From positions 1-50,489 of the IMG/VR virus record IMGVR_UViG_3300019360_000283: a stretch of 50,489 nt of DNA; one strand, 5' to 3'. Shown here piece after piece: positions 25,378 through 33,722 of the stretch. The notes beneath the pieces are model-generated. The model was not told where the DNA came from, ran no database searches, and saw nothing but the letters and a program-made list of their open reading frames with translations. Source of the DNA: a virus. Both the position numbers and the translations under genes were made by a program. Numbering within the stretch: the first letter of the stretch is position 1; the number at the start of each line of letters is the position of its first letter.

Positions 25378-27040
25378 GGCTCACCCTCCGCGGATCCCCG
25401 CGCGGCTCGCGGTCCGGCTCGGATTCGGCCTTCTGCCGGCCGGCGAGCTCGGCCAGCATCTTCTCGACGATGGCCATGTCGGCGCCCTCGGGCAGCTCGG
25501 CCCATTCGTCGCGCACTTCCCAGCCACCCTCGCGGAGCGCCTGGATGAGGATCGCGTTCGCGGCTTCGGGCTTGAGCACCTGGTCGGTTACGGCGACCGA
25601 GATCGCGGCGATGAGATCCTTGATGATCGTCGTGCCGCGCTGCTTATCCTTGCCACCGACCTCGGTGGAGACGATCTCGAACTCACCGACCGTGTTCTCA
25701 TCCGCCACGCCGGCGCGCACCTGCAGCTCCAGCTGGATCGTGATCAGCTTCTTGAACAGCGTCGAGACCTGCTTCTGCTTGCGGCGGAGGCGCTTCATCG
25801 GGAGGACGTCCTGGGCCTGCGCGGTCGCCAGGTTGGAATCCCCGCCGGACCCTCGAAAGTGCTCCGGCATGCCCTTAGCGCCGTAGATATTCACGGCGAG
25901 GGTGCGCTCGAGCTCGTTCTTCGTCCCCGCGGAAAGCTCTGGCTTGATCATCTGCACGGTGACCTTGTCGTTGTGCGCGACGACCTTCGGATTCTCGGGC
26001 GCCTTCAGGAGGCCCATCTCCTTCAGCTTCGCGTCGATGTCCTCTTTGTTCGTGACGCCCTCGATCGAGACGTCCATCACGAACAGGTTCAGCAGCTTCT
26101 CGCGCTGCACTTGGGCCCAGACGAGCTCGTCGTGCGCGGCGATGTAGTCGAGGATCTCGGCGAGTTCGCTGCGGCCGCGGCTGCCGCCTTCCGGGCGATT
26201 GGCGAACCAGGCGAGGGCGAGCCCCCGGACGCTGCGCATTACGGTCGTTTTCGCGCCGCCGCTGTCCACCAGCGTCTCGGTGATCACGTAGCGATTGCCC
26301 TGCTGATCCTCGGGCTTCCGCTCAATCTCGATCTCGTCTGTCAGGTTATCCAGGACGAAATATTCCCAGGGCTCCTGGCCGGCGCCGCGCTCGACGGCGA
26401 TCAGCACGTCGCGCCCGCGGTTGTCCTGGATCACTCCGGTGACCTTCTCCGGGCGGACGTAGGCGATCTCCAGCCGCCCGTCCTGCTCCGACAGCTCCGC
26501 CAGGGCGAAGCGCTCCCCTTCGAGGAGGTAGCTGCGCACCATCGCCTCGTGAGTATCCTCCAGGCGGTTCTTCGGATCCTCCCACAGCGCGTCGAGCAGC
26601 TGCTGCAGTGCCTCGTTCGGCTTGCCATCCTTGAGCGGCTGCGCCTTAGGCGCGAAGCCATCACCGATGATGAAGTCGATCATCGACTCCAGGATGTTGT
26701 GCGCATCGCCGCGGAACGCGAAGGCCTGGTGCGCGAGGCGGAGGATCTCAGAGCGCTTGAAGGTGTTCAGATCGCGATCGGTCTCTTTTCCCTTCCCGAT
26801 CGCGCGGAACAGCCCTTGCGCCTGGCGCGTGGCGAACGGCAGAAGGGCGTCCGGATCGCCGATCGTGGACAGGACGCTTTCCAGCGCATCGGCGCGCTCG
26901 CCGTGGCGCTCGGCCTCGGCAGTAACGCGGCGGATCCGGGCGTGCGCCTCGATGAGCGCCTGGCGCGGAACGACATCCCCCACTGACGGGGCTGCCGTCT
27001 GCGTTGCGCCGCGGCCCAGGATGCGGTCGAGCAGGCTCAA
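25367..27040 (-). CDS. Portal protein
   Basis: The protein has 557 residues and is predicted to form the dodecameric portal at the packaging vertex. Supporting features are its place after the large terminase, its length, the block FRGDAHNILESMIDFIIGDG near the N-terminus, VRGLALAWFANRPEGGSRGR (portal GxS stretch), and a long C-terminal helical crown-like region. The start is TTG at 27040, overlapping the upstream stop as TTGA. It is one of several TTG/GTG starts in the operon, so the true N-terminus is a little uncertain. Confidence 0.85.
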   Translation of the reverse strand: MSLLDRILGRGATQTAAPSVGDVVPRQALIEAHARIRRVTAEAERHGERADALESVLSTIGDPDALLPFATRQAQGLFRAIGKGKETDRDLNTFKRSEILRLAHQAFAFRGDAHNILESMIDFIIGDGFAPKAQPLKDGKPNEALQQLLDALWEDPKNRLEDTHEAMVRSYLLEGERFALAELSEQDGRLEIAYVRPEKVTGVIQDNRGRDVLIAVERGAGQEPWEYFVLDNLTDEIEIERKPEDQQGNRYVITETLVDSGGAKTTVMRSVRGLALAWFANRPEGGSRGRSELAEILDYIAAHDELVWAQVQREKLLNLFVMDVSIEGVTNKEDIDAKLKEMGLLKAPENPKVVAHNDKVTVQMIKPELSAGTKNELERTLAVNIYGAKGMPEHFRGSGGDSNLATAQAQDVLPMKRLRRKQKQVSTLFKKLITIQLELQVRAGVADENTVGEFEIVSTEVGGKDKQRGTTIIKDLIAAISVAVTDQVLKPEAANAILIQALREGGWEVRDEWAELPEGADMAIVEKMLAELAGRQKAESEPDREPRGDPRRVSRAA

Positions 27041-27225
27041 TGGATCCTCGCGTGGATCACGGTCCGCCCGTTCTCATAGCACTCGATGCGTGGCCCGCAG
27101 GGACAAAGCAGCCCGTCGGTCTCGTGCTGCTTAATTTCACTGAACTTGAGGACGTGAATCGTCCTGGGCTCCTCGAAGCAGCCCCACTGCTCGAGCGGCC
27201 GCTCGCTCGTGGTCTCTGGGGTCAT
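27037..27225 (-). CDS. Small protein between terminase and portal, metal-site-like cysteines
   Basis: The protein has 62 residues with ATGA and TTGA overlaps on either side. Cysteines at CPCGPRIEC and an earlier single Cys (WGCFEE) form a loose cluster that could bind zinc. The sequence ends NGRTVIHARIH. No function is recognisable. Tight overlap with terminase and portal shows it is translated as part of the packaging module. Confidence 0.7.
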   Translation of the reverse strand: MTPETTSERPLEQWGCFEEPRTIHVLKFSEIKQHETDGLLCPCGPRIECYENGRTVIHARIH

Positions 27226-28775
27226 CCGATGCGCTCCCGGCGCCCCTCGAAGGGGTTCAGCACGCCGCGCGGGGTCTCCAGCTCTTCTGTGTCAGTGCCG
27301 GCCGCCGGTCCACCGATCGCACGATGGATGTAGGTGAGCGCTTTGATGCCATCGATGTGCTTGTCGGAGCTTCCGATGCCGGTGGGCTTGCAGAGGGCCA
27401 TCTTGTCGCCGGCGCGGATCTCGTAACGCGTGTGCCGCGATTGCGCGCCGAGCTCGCGATGCTCTTGATCTTCTGCGGGATCCGCCCGCCACATCTTTAC
27501 GGTCCCCTTGTTGAGCCGCGCCAAGAGGTCGTAGCAATCGGCTGAGACTTCGGGGCTCGTGGCCATATAGGCCTCGATCGCCGGGATCTCCTTATGCAGG
27601 GCCATCGCGACGGCTTCGCCCACGCCGCGCGCGTCGCAGACGCCGCTCCCGACATCCCAGTGCCGCGCGTGGGTGCAGAGCTCGGGGACGTTCTTCAGAT
27701 GGGACGCGCCGACCCACCACTGCCCGGCGACGATCCGCACGACGGGATAGACGTCGAAGGTCTCCGTCGGATCCCACTCGAGGATCCACGCGACCGTCGC
27801 GTCGCGCCCCGGTGCAGAGATGACGATCTCGTGCTCATCGACCTCGACTTCCGACTCCCCGCCGATGTCCACGACCATCGCGTAGTGCATGCCGCGGCGC
27901 GGGCCCTCGAGGCGCGGATGGTCGCCGGAGAACAGCGCGGCGCGCTGGGCGGAGTTCAGGTAGCCGCCGATCGCCTCGATGTCGATCAGGTCGTATTGCG
28001 TGCGCACGATCGGGTGATCTCCTCCGAGCGTCTTGCGCTTCCCTTCATAGTGCGCGGCATACGCCTTCGAGAGATCCGCCCATATCGCGGCGGGGAATTC
28101 GAGGAGCCGGTCCGTGCCGCGGAGGCGCTCGACGTGTTCGTAGAGGAGGTCCTGCTTTGCCGCGGCCACGCCCCAGAGAATCGTCGGTGCGTTCGTGGAG
28201 GCGGTGAACGGCCCCATGTCCTCGAGGAACTTCGCCGGGCTGATCTTGTGTGCCTCATCCACCGACAGCCCAAGCGACGCGGTCGCTCCCACGACGTTTG
28301 CGGTCGGGCCAGCCGAAAGGAACTGGATCTGGACGTTCTCGTATTCGACGATCCCGCCCTGGCGCCCGCGTGGACGTGCGCGCAGCAACGGATCCACGCG
28401 GGTGAATTTCTCCAGGCGGTGCTTCGAGTTGACGAGCTGCGGGGAGTAGGTCGGGGCAACGCGAATCCATCGACTGCCCGGCCGGCGCGCGAAGATCGAC
28501 ATCATCCGCGCTTCGAGCAAGCCCTCGGTCTCGTTCTTCCCCCCCTGGCGGGCGAAGCGCATCGCGATGTCCTCGCCGTTCCGCTCGTACACCGCACGCT
28601 CGCACCGGTCTATGGCCTGCCGCTGCGGCCACGGGAGATGCGCCTGGCGCTCGTGATACTCGAGTGGCCGGCCGAGCGTGCGCTCGAGCGCCGCGTCGGC
28701 CTTCCCGAACATGAGATATCGGTGATACGCCGGATCCCGCAGCGCGGCGGTGCGCTGGGCCTGGGAGAGCGCCAC
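27222..28775 (-). CDS. terL: Terminase large subunit
   Basis: The protein has 517 residues from the GTG at 28775, which overlaps the upstream stop (TAGTG) and has GGAGG four bases upstream. A longer ATG start at 28841 would prepend a membrane-like segment read across the previous gene and is rejected. The ATPase has a Walker A-like FARQGGKNE (about residues 75-83) and a Walker B DEAH (about 173-176, GLSVDEAHK). The nuclease domain has VVDIGGESE and the C-terminal VCDARGVGEAV acidic site. It would translocate and cut DNA at packaging. Confidence 0.88.
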   Translation of the reverse strand: MALSQAQRTAALRDPAYHRYLMFGKADAALERTLGRPLEYHERQAHLPWPQRQAIDRCERAVYERNGEDIAMRFARQGGKNETEGLLEARMMSIFARRPGSRWIRVAPTYSPQLVNSKHRLEKFTRVDPLLRARPRGRQGGIVEYENVQIQFLSAGPTANVVGATASLGLSVDEAHKISPAKFLEDMGPFTASTNAPTILWGVAAAKQDLLYEHVERLRGTDRLLEFPAAIWADLSKAYAAHYEGKRKTLGGDHPIVRTQYDLIDIEAIGGYLNSAQRAALFSGDHPRLEGPRRGMHYAMVVDIGGESEVEVDEHEIVISAPGRDATVAWILEWDPTETFDVYPVVRIVAGQWWVGASHLKNVPELCTHARHWDVGSGVCDARGVGEAVAMALHKEIPAIEAYMATSPEVSADCYDLLARLNKGTVKMWRADPAEDQEHRELGAQSRHTRYEIRAGDKMALCKPTGIGSSDKHIDGIKALTYIHRAIGGPAAGTDTEELETPRGVLNPFEGRRERIG

Positions 28776-29356
28776 TACTCCTCCGGCGGCCGCGAGGAGT
28801 CCGGCGAGGACGAGGGCTCCGATCCGAACCGGCTTACCCATGCTTCATAGTCCTCATCGCCCTCGCCCTCGTGGGGCGGGGGAGCGCCGGCGAGGAGCTG
28901 CTGCCGGGCGAGCTCGAGGCGGCGGATTGTGGACAGGTGCTCAAGCTCGATCTCGTGCCACGGCCGATAAACGACGTACGGTCTGCCGCCGGAGATCTCC
29001 ACGCGCAGACGCACCCCGGGCTCTTTGCTCGACGCGCGCTTTTGCAGGAAGCGTGCGAGATTCGCGCGCGCCAGCTTGATCTCATCGTCGAGGTGACCGA
29101 CATGGGCTGAGTCGTAGGTCTTTCTCTCCTCGGCGGGGAGGAAACGGCGATAGGTGAACGTCGTGGGGGGTCGGCCGCCGCGCTCATCGGCGCCTGGCTT
29201 CGCGGCGAGATTCTTCCCCCCGTGCTTCCAGCACCGGCCCTTTTGTCCATCGCGGTCGGAGCCGGGCGTGATGGGTCTCTTGCAGGGCCACTGCCGAGGC
29301 CGGCCGATCTTGGGTGCGGCGCCGCACCGTTCCCCGTCGCCGCGACGATCAGCCAC
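28775..29356 (-). CDS. Terminase small subunit-like protein
   Basis: The protein has 193 residues with GTG start at 29356. The N-terminus has the cysteine-bearing start seen in many small terminase-like proteins of metagenomic phages (GRPRQWPCKRP, GRCWKHGGKN), then GRPPTTFTYRRFLPAEERKT, and a helical segment (DDEIKLARANLARFLQKR). A Pro/Ser/Glu-rich tail follows. It would recognise the DNA end or pac site and hand it to the large subunit, which follows with a one-base overlap. The assignment is by family resemblance and order. Confidence 0.7.
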   Translation of the reverse strand: MADRRGDGERCGAAPKIGRPRQWPCKRPITPGSDRDGQKGRCWKHGGKNLAAKPGADERGGRPPTTFTYRRFLPAEERKTYDSAHVGHLDDEIKLARANLARFLQKRASSKEPGVRLRVEISGGRPYVVYRPWHEIELEHLSTIRRLELARQQLLAGAPPPHEGEGDEDYEAWVSRFGSEPSSSPDSSRPPEE

Positions 29357-29383
29357 AGGGCCACTCCGAAGGCGGTCCTGGCC

Positions 29384-30622
29384 CTACGCACAAGCCGTCC
29401 CCTTCTTCGCCCTGGGTCGCTTCGCCTTGATTCCGGTGTGCTCCTCGAAGCGCTGCACGATGACGTCGCAATAAGCGGGGTCGAGCTCGAGCAGACGGGC
29501 CTGCCTCGCGAGGCGATGTGCCGCAATCAGCGTCGAGCCCGACCCGCCGAAACAGTCCAGGACCAGGTCCCCTCGCTGCGTGGAGTTGCGCAGCGCGATC
29601 TCGATCAGCTCGATGGGCTTCGCCGTCGGGTGCAGCTCGCTCGCGCGCGGCCGGGGCACGTCGAACACGGAGCTCTGCGCGTTGTCGCCATACCATCCGG
29701 CGCCGCCGCGGCCCCGTCGCCCCTTGGCTGGCGCGTGGCCGTAGAGAATCGGCTCGTGCTGGTAGTGGTAATCGCTGTGGCCCAGGACGAACACGTCCTT
29801 CCGCCACACGAGCGTCTGGTGCAGCACCCATCCCGCCTCGAGGAACGCCTCGCAGAAGACCGCCGCGCCACGGCCGGCGGGATGCGCGATGTAGATCGCC
29901 GCACCCGGCTCGAGCACGGCGCAGGCGGTCGCGAAGGACGCGCGCAGCAGCTCCCCAAGGCCCTCGGGGTCGTCCCCCTCGAAACGCAACCGGCGCGCCG
30001 TCTTCCCCTCGTAGCGCACGCCGTAAGGCGGGTCCGTCCACAGGCAGTCAGCGCGCGCACCCTGCATCAGCCGCGCCATGTCCTGCGCGCTGGCCGCGTT
30101 CCCGCACAGCAGCCGATGGACGCCGAGCTCGATCAGATCGCCCGCGCGCGTGATCGGCTGGTCCGGTGGGGCCGGGATGGCGTCCGGGTCGGTGGCGCCG
30201 TCCGTGACGAGACCCGCCGCATCGAGCAACTCTCCGAGCTCGGCGTCCGTGAAACCGGTTGCGACGAAAAGATCCGCGTCTTCCGCCTGGAGCTCGCGCA
30301 GCATGGCCCCGAGTTCCGGCGCCCACTCGCTCAGCTCCGCGACGCGATTGTCTGCGATCGCGAACGCCGTGGCCTCGACGCCCTTCAGCGGCAGCCGGAC
30401 GGCGTCGACATGCGTCCAGCCGAGCGCCATCGCCGCGGCCAGTATCCCGTTGCCCGCTCTCACGACGCCCTTCCCGTCGACGACGATCGGCTTGCGCTGG
30501 CCGAAGCGCCGGAGCGATGCCTTGATCCCGTCGATCGAACGATCGCCATGCACGCGCAAGTTCGCGGGATCGGCAGAGAGCGATCGGATCGGCAGCGATT
30601 CGACTCGGAGTTTCGCCGGCAC
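29384..30622 (-). CDS. ParB-like domain plus N4/N6 DNA methyltransferase
   Basis: The protein has 412 residues with GTG start at 30622. Residues 1-110 form a ParB/Srx-type nuclease-like domain (VVRAGNGILAAAMALGW). Then come DPPYG (197-201) and FGGSGST (about residues 363-369). DPPY precedes the FxGxG motif, the order of beta-class amino-methyltransferases. The pattern is known in phages, where it methylates the viral genome and may protect it from host restriction; the target site cannot be read from sequence. It lies between the replication genes and the terminase. Confidence 0.85.
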   Translation of the reverse strand: MPAKLRVESLPIRSLSADPANLRVHGDRSIDGIKASLRRFGQRKPIVVDGKGVVRAGNGILAAAMALGWTHVDAVRLPLKGVEATAFAIADNRVAELSEWAPELGAMLRELQAEDADLFVATGFTDAELGELLDAAGLVTDGATDPDAIPAPPDQPITRAGDLIELGVHRLLCGNAASAQDMARLMQGARADCLWTDPPYGVRYEGKTARRLRFEGDDPEGLGELLRASFATACAVLEPGAAIYIAHPAGRGAAVFCEAFLEAGWVLHQTLVWRKDVFVLGHSDYHYQHEPILYGHAPAKGRRGRGGAGWYGDNAQSSVFDVPRPRASELHPTAKPIELIEIALRNSTQRGDLVLDCFGGSGSTLIAAHRLARQARLLELDPAYCDVIVQRFEEHTGIKAKRPRAKKGTACA

Positions 30623-30724
30623 GAGTTCATGTGGGTTTCCCGCACGATGGGGCCCTCACGGCCTCACACATGCGGCACCGTAATCCCGTTTTTGGTTTCG
30701 TGGACGGGAACTGCAGAAAAAAAC

Positions 30725-30922
30725 TTACCCGGTGGGGAGCACCTCGAGCGCGATCTGGACCCGGCGCGCGGTGAGTTCCGCCTGTCGGAGAGCCTCGACG
30801 AGGTCGGGTCGCGCCTGCTGCCCGAACGCCCAGACGGCCTTCCAGCAAGGCCTGCAGAGACGGTCGCAGGCGCGCGGTCCCGCGAGTCTCGCAGGCGCGC
30901 GGCCGCAGCATGTGCAGGTCAC
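30725..30922 (-). CDS. Small zinc-binding protein
   Basis: The protein has 65 residues. The GTG at 30922 overlaps the RusA-like stop as GTGA. Cysteines at CTCC near the N-terminus and CDRLCRPC at residues 19-26 form a probable zinc ribbon; the rest is one amphipathic helix (VEALRQAELTARRVQIALEV). A protein of this size may be a regulator or an accessory to replication. After its stop codon the minus strand runs GTTTTTTT with only a weak upstream stem. Confidence 0.65.
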   Translation of the reverse strand: MTCTCCGRAPARLAGPRACDRLCRPCWKAVWAFGQQARPDLVEALRQAELTARRVQIALEVLPTG

Positions 30923-31278
30923 GCCGCGTTCTCCACGAGGACTTCGACCTCTGACCGTCCAGCGCGGCGCTCCTGCAGCACGGTGACGGAGCGGATCCAA
31001 ACCGGGGAGTCGTTCGGGGTGATGGCCTTGCGGAACAGGCCGTCGATCACCGGCTTGCAACCTGAGAGGGCGCCGTCGAGGTCCATCCACTCCGCCCGGC
31101 GGATCAGGAGCGTGACCAGGACGGCACCCGGCGCTCGAGGTCTCCCGGCAGCGATCCACGCCCACGCGGCCGTTTCCTGGCCCTTCGCGTAGGCGTGGCG
31201 CTTCACGGTCCAGTGCCGGCCGTCGAGGCGATTCCTCGAGGCGTTGTCCGGATCCCACGGGACGGTGACGCGGATCAT
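30919..31278 (-). CDS. RusA-like Holliday junction resolvase
   Basis: The protein has 119 residues from the ATG at 31278. Motifs match the RusA family: VPWDPDNASRNRLDGRHW near the start, a Lys/Tyr basic segment, MDLDGALSGCKPVIDGLF (usual DlDNxxKxxxDxL) and ITPNDSPVWI (usual NDxxV). These supply the acidic active site of the dimeric resolvase, though the usual Asn after the DxD is Gly here. It resolves recombination intermediates before packaging. It is coupled to the replication-organiser gene upstream by ATGA. Confidence 0.78.
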   Translation of the reverse strand: MIRVTVPWDPDNASRNRLDGRHWTVKRHAYAKGQETAAWAWIAAGRPRAPGAVLVTLLIRRAEWMDLDGALSGCKPVIDGLFRKAITPNDSPVWIRSVTVLQERRAGRSEVEVLVENAA

Positions 31279-32219
31279 GGGCTCTCGTCCTCGACGATCA
31301 GGAGGCGCTTGCGCAGGGACTCGGCTGCGCTGCCGGCGACCTGATTCCTGACCCACGCGAGGACGCGCTCGGCTGCGGCGCGGGGGGCGCGGATCACGGG
31401 GCGCATCTGCGCGCCCCAGGTGCCGAGGGGGACGAACAGGTCCAGGTCGTCGCGGATGGACTCGTTCCCCCGGCTTCTCGCGAGTTCCTGCGTGACGCGG
31501 AGAATCCCTTCGGCGACGACTCTCGAGCGGTGCGATCCGTCGATCTCGCCGAGGCTTGGGTGGGTTTCGGGTGTGGCGGTCTCCGGGGTTTCGGGTGGGA
31601 GGTCTTCGGGCAGTTCGAAGCGACGCGGGTCCTCGTCGTCGGGCTGTGGTTCGGCTGTTGCCGTTCCGGGGTTCAGGCCTGAGAGAGAATCCGTCGCTGT
31701 GGCAGGAGGGTCGGGCTCCCCTGGTACCGCACTTGGCACAGCGACGGATTCAGGTACAGAGACATCCGAAGGAAAAGAAGGAAAAGAGACATCCGCCGGG
31801 CTTTTAACCGGCTCTTCACCGGCTTTCAACCGGCTAGCCGGTTGCTTTCCGGTTTCTTGCCGGTTGCTGGCAACCGGCTTTCTTGTCGGCCTGTAAGGGT
31901 CTGGCAGCTTTGACTTTATCTCCTTCGGATGAGGGTGCTGTCGCGCTGCGAACTGCACCACCCTGATGACACTGGTGCCGTCCACCTGATACCGCGTGAT
32001 GAACCCCAGATCGGCCAACGCGGCGAGGTATTGCTCGACCGGCACGTCCGGCTCGTAGGGGAAGATCCAGGCCCTCAGGCGCGAGGGCCGATCCTCGACC
32101 TTCCCGTCCCGGTCCGACCAGCACCAGAGCCCCTCGAAGAGGAGCCTGGCATGGGGGGGGAGTCCACAGAGATCCTCGTTCTGAAAGAACCCCGGATGGA
32201 GATCGCGAACTCGCGGCAA
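31275..32219 (-). CDS. Replication organiser-like protein with N-terminal HTH
   Basis: The protein has 314 residues from a TTG at 32219, after GGGGAGAGGG. The N-terminal 100 residues hold the common phage replication-initiation winged-helix block (DLHPGFFQNEDLCGLPPHAR; LWCWSDRDGKVEDRPSRL; WIFPYEPDVPVEQYLAALAD). A Pro/Thr/Glu-rich linker follows. The last 100 residues are basic and helical. By family analogy it would bind the phage origin and load the helicase. No ATPase motif is present. A 23-codon reading frame at 32220..32291 precedes it but is unconvincing. Confidence 0.7.
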   Translation of the reverse strand: MPRVRDLHPGFFQNEDLCGLPPHARLLFEGLWCWSDRDGKVEDRPSRLRAWIFPYEPDVPVEQYLAALADLGFITRYQVDGTSVIRVVQFAARQHPHPKEIKSKLPDPYRPTRKPVASNRQETGKQPASRLKAGEEPVKSPADVSFPSFPSDVSVPESVAVPSAVPGEPDPPATATDSLSGLNPGTATAEPQPDDEDPRRFELPEDLPPETPETATPETHPSLGEIDGSHRSRVVAEGILRVTQELARSRGNESIRDDLDLFVPLGTWGAQMRPVIRAPRAAAERVLAWVRNQVAGSAAESLRKRLLIVEDESP

Positions 32220-32337
32220 CTAGCCCTCTCCCCTCTCCCGGACTCCGGGCGGAAGTGGTCCGTCCTGAACTCTGTAATCGGTGGCTGGCATCGCCTGGGG
32301 GGCCTTCCTCTGGAGACGTTCAGTTCGGGTGCCGGGG

Positions 32338-32622
32338 TCAGTTGCGCGAGGGATCCGGCGGGCGGCGGGACAGCCAGGGAGGCGGCGCCCGCCCCTCCGA
32401 CATCCCGTCGAGCCGATGCTCCAGGCGGGCCAGGGTCCGGGCATTCGCCAGGTAGGCGTCCGCCAGCGCGTGGAGGGCCTTGAGCTGCGCCTGCATCACG
32501 ACATGGGTCTTCTCCTCCACCGCCAGCAGAGAGGCGGAGGCTGAGCGCGTGATACGCAGCTCCTCCCGGAGGTCCCCGATGAGCTGGAGCAGCTCCCGCC
32601 GGCGCTTCAGGAACATGGTCAT
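32338..32622 (-). CDS. Coiled-coil protein, unknown function
   Basis: The protein has 94 residues and almost all of it is helical with heptad-like hydrophobics (LLQLIGDLREELRITRSASA; QLKALHALADAYLANARTLA), ending in a Pro/Arg-rich tail. The ATG at 32622 overlaps the upstream stop as ATGA; ATG 32616 is an alternative. No membrane segment or motif is seen. It lies upstream of the replication-organiser gene, so it could be an accessory to replication, but the role is unknown. Confidence 0.65.
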   Translation of the reverse strand: MTMFLKRRRELLQLIGDLREELRITRSASASLLAVEEKTHVVMQAQLKALHALADAYLANARTLARLEHRLDGMSEGRAPPPWLSRRPPDPSRN

Positions 32623-33041
32623 GCCCCCGTGACCTGCTTCGCCGCGTGGGCTTCGTGGAGCGGGGAGGCAGGGCAGTAAATTTCGATTGCCTCTGGCGTA
32701 TATGGTCTAACGACATGCGTCCACGGTGTCTCACCGGCGCGCGAGAGCGGGACGTCCTTCGCGCACTCCGGACACATCGCCGCGCAGTCCGCCCGGAACT
32801 GCTCCTCGCGGGCCGCTTGAATTGCAGGAGCGCCGAATCGTTCGCACACTTCCGTGTGGCCCGATGCGTGTTCTTCCACCTGTTCGCGCAGCGTCTCGAT
32901 AGCCTTCTGCACCTCCCGCAGCTGCTCGATCAAGGAGCGGATGCAGTCGGCCGTTTCTGGAAGTTCTCCAATCTCGTCTACTCTTGCCGCCTTCGCCCTA
33001 GCCTGCCCCAGCGTCCACTTCCTCTTCGGCGTCTCGCTCAT
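32619..33041 (-). CDS. Hypothetical protein, coiled coil plus cysteine cluster
   Basis: The protein has 140 residues from the ATG at 33041 (MSETPKRKWTLGQARAKAAR), overlapping the upstream stop by ATGA. A coiled coil spans about residues 32-60 (SLIEQLREVQKAIETLREQV). It is followed by a cysteine-bearing segment (MCPECAKDVPLSRAGE...YCPASPLHEAHA) typical of zinc sites. I do not recognise the family. Confidence 0.62.
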   Translation of the reverse strand: MSETPKRKWTLGQARAKAARVDEIGELPETADCIRSLIEQLREVQKAIETLREQVEEHASGHTEVCERFGAPAIQAAREEQFRADCAAMCPECAKDVPLSRAGETPWTHVVRPYTPEAIEIYCPASPLHEAHAAKQVTGA

Positions 33042-33442
33042 CGTGACGGCTCCGGCGGAACGTGTAGACACGCGCGCGCCTCGGCTTCCGTCCGCTCGTA
33101 GATCTCCCACCAACGTTCGCGCTGCTCTTCGGCGAGAAGGCAGCTCGCAGCGTCAGGGGATTCCGGGTAGGCGAGCGCGATCGTGGGGCAGTGCAGGGTG
33201 AGGTCGCCCTTCGAGATGCGAAAGCTTCTGCCTCTCCATGCGTACCACTGGTCCTTTGCGATGAAATAGAGTCTGGCCCAGGCCTCGCATGTATCGGGCT
33301 CGGCCTCGATGAACTCGATCTCTGGGCGGTCTGCGAACTTGAGCGGCCCTGGCGGAACCGGATGGTCCTTGTATTGGCCTGGACACAGCGCCGAGAGCCC
33401 TGTTGAGAGCAGAAGCAGAGTCGTCACGTAGGCGATGTCCAT
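33038..33442 (-). CDS. Hypothetical protein with N-terminal signal or membrane segment
   Basis: The protein has 134 residues from the ATG at 33442 (MDIAYVTTLLLLSTGLSALC). The first 20 residues are a hydrophobic signal- or anchor-like segment. It is not a clean lipobox, because the residues before Cys are A-L. The remainder is soluble and Trp/Cys-containing (EAWARLYFIAKDQWYAWRGR). It may act at the cell envelope. It is one of the few export-type proteins in the early region. No function is identifiable. Confidence 0.6.
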   Translation of the reverse strand: MDIAYVTTLLLLSTGLSALCPGQYKDHPVPPGPLKFADRPEIEFIEAEPDTCEAWARLYFIAKDQWYAWRGRSFRISKGDLTLHCPTIALAYPESPDAASCLLAEEQRERWWEIYERTEAEARACLHVPPEPSR

Positions 33443-33461
33443 TCTGGTCACGGCGTCTCGC

Positions 33462-33722
33462 TCATCGGTCCACCAGGCGGAACCGTCCGTCGTGTGTGGG
33501 GACCATGGATACCCGGACCTCACCCCGCTGTTCCGCGGCGCGACGGTCCTTCTCTCGCTTGTAGAGGAACGCGAGAACCAGAATCGCGCCTCCGATGCTG
33601 TCGCCCCCTTCTCTCTTCAGCTCCTCGATCTGGCGGTGGAGCAGGGCGAGCACCTCACCATCGACGCTGAAACGGAATATGGAATCAAGCGTCACCGGGT
33701 CCCTGAAGGTTTCGAGTTTCAT
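33462..33722 (-). CDS. Small protein with helical membrane-like centre
   Basis: The protein has 86 residues with a helical segment (ALLHRQIEELKREGG) and then a hydrophobic stretch (SIGGAILVLAFLYKREK) that could be a single membrane segment, with a basic C-terminus. It overlaps the ATPase 3' part by ATGA. Function unknown. Confidence 0.6.
   Translation of the reverse strand: MKLETFRDPVTLDSIFRFSVDGEVLALLHRQIEELKREGGDSIGGAILVLAFLYKREKDRRAAEQRGEVRVSMVPTHDGRFRLVDR

Noticed and set aside
28776-28841. A membrane segment at the N-terminus of the large terminase from the ATG at 28841
   Set aside because: The segment is read across the end of the small terminase gene. A GTG at 28775 with GGAGG and a one-base overlap is the better start.
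30627-30911. A 94-codon minus frame over the small zinc protein
   Set aside because: It overlaps the better-supported 65-residue frame almost fully and is Arg/Pro/Gly-rich shadow sequence.
32220-32291. A 23-codon frame (MPATDYRV...) before the replication-organiser gene
   Set aside because: It has a distant Shine-Dalgarno and no conserved features; it may be chance.
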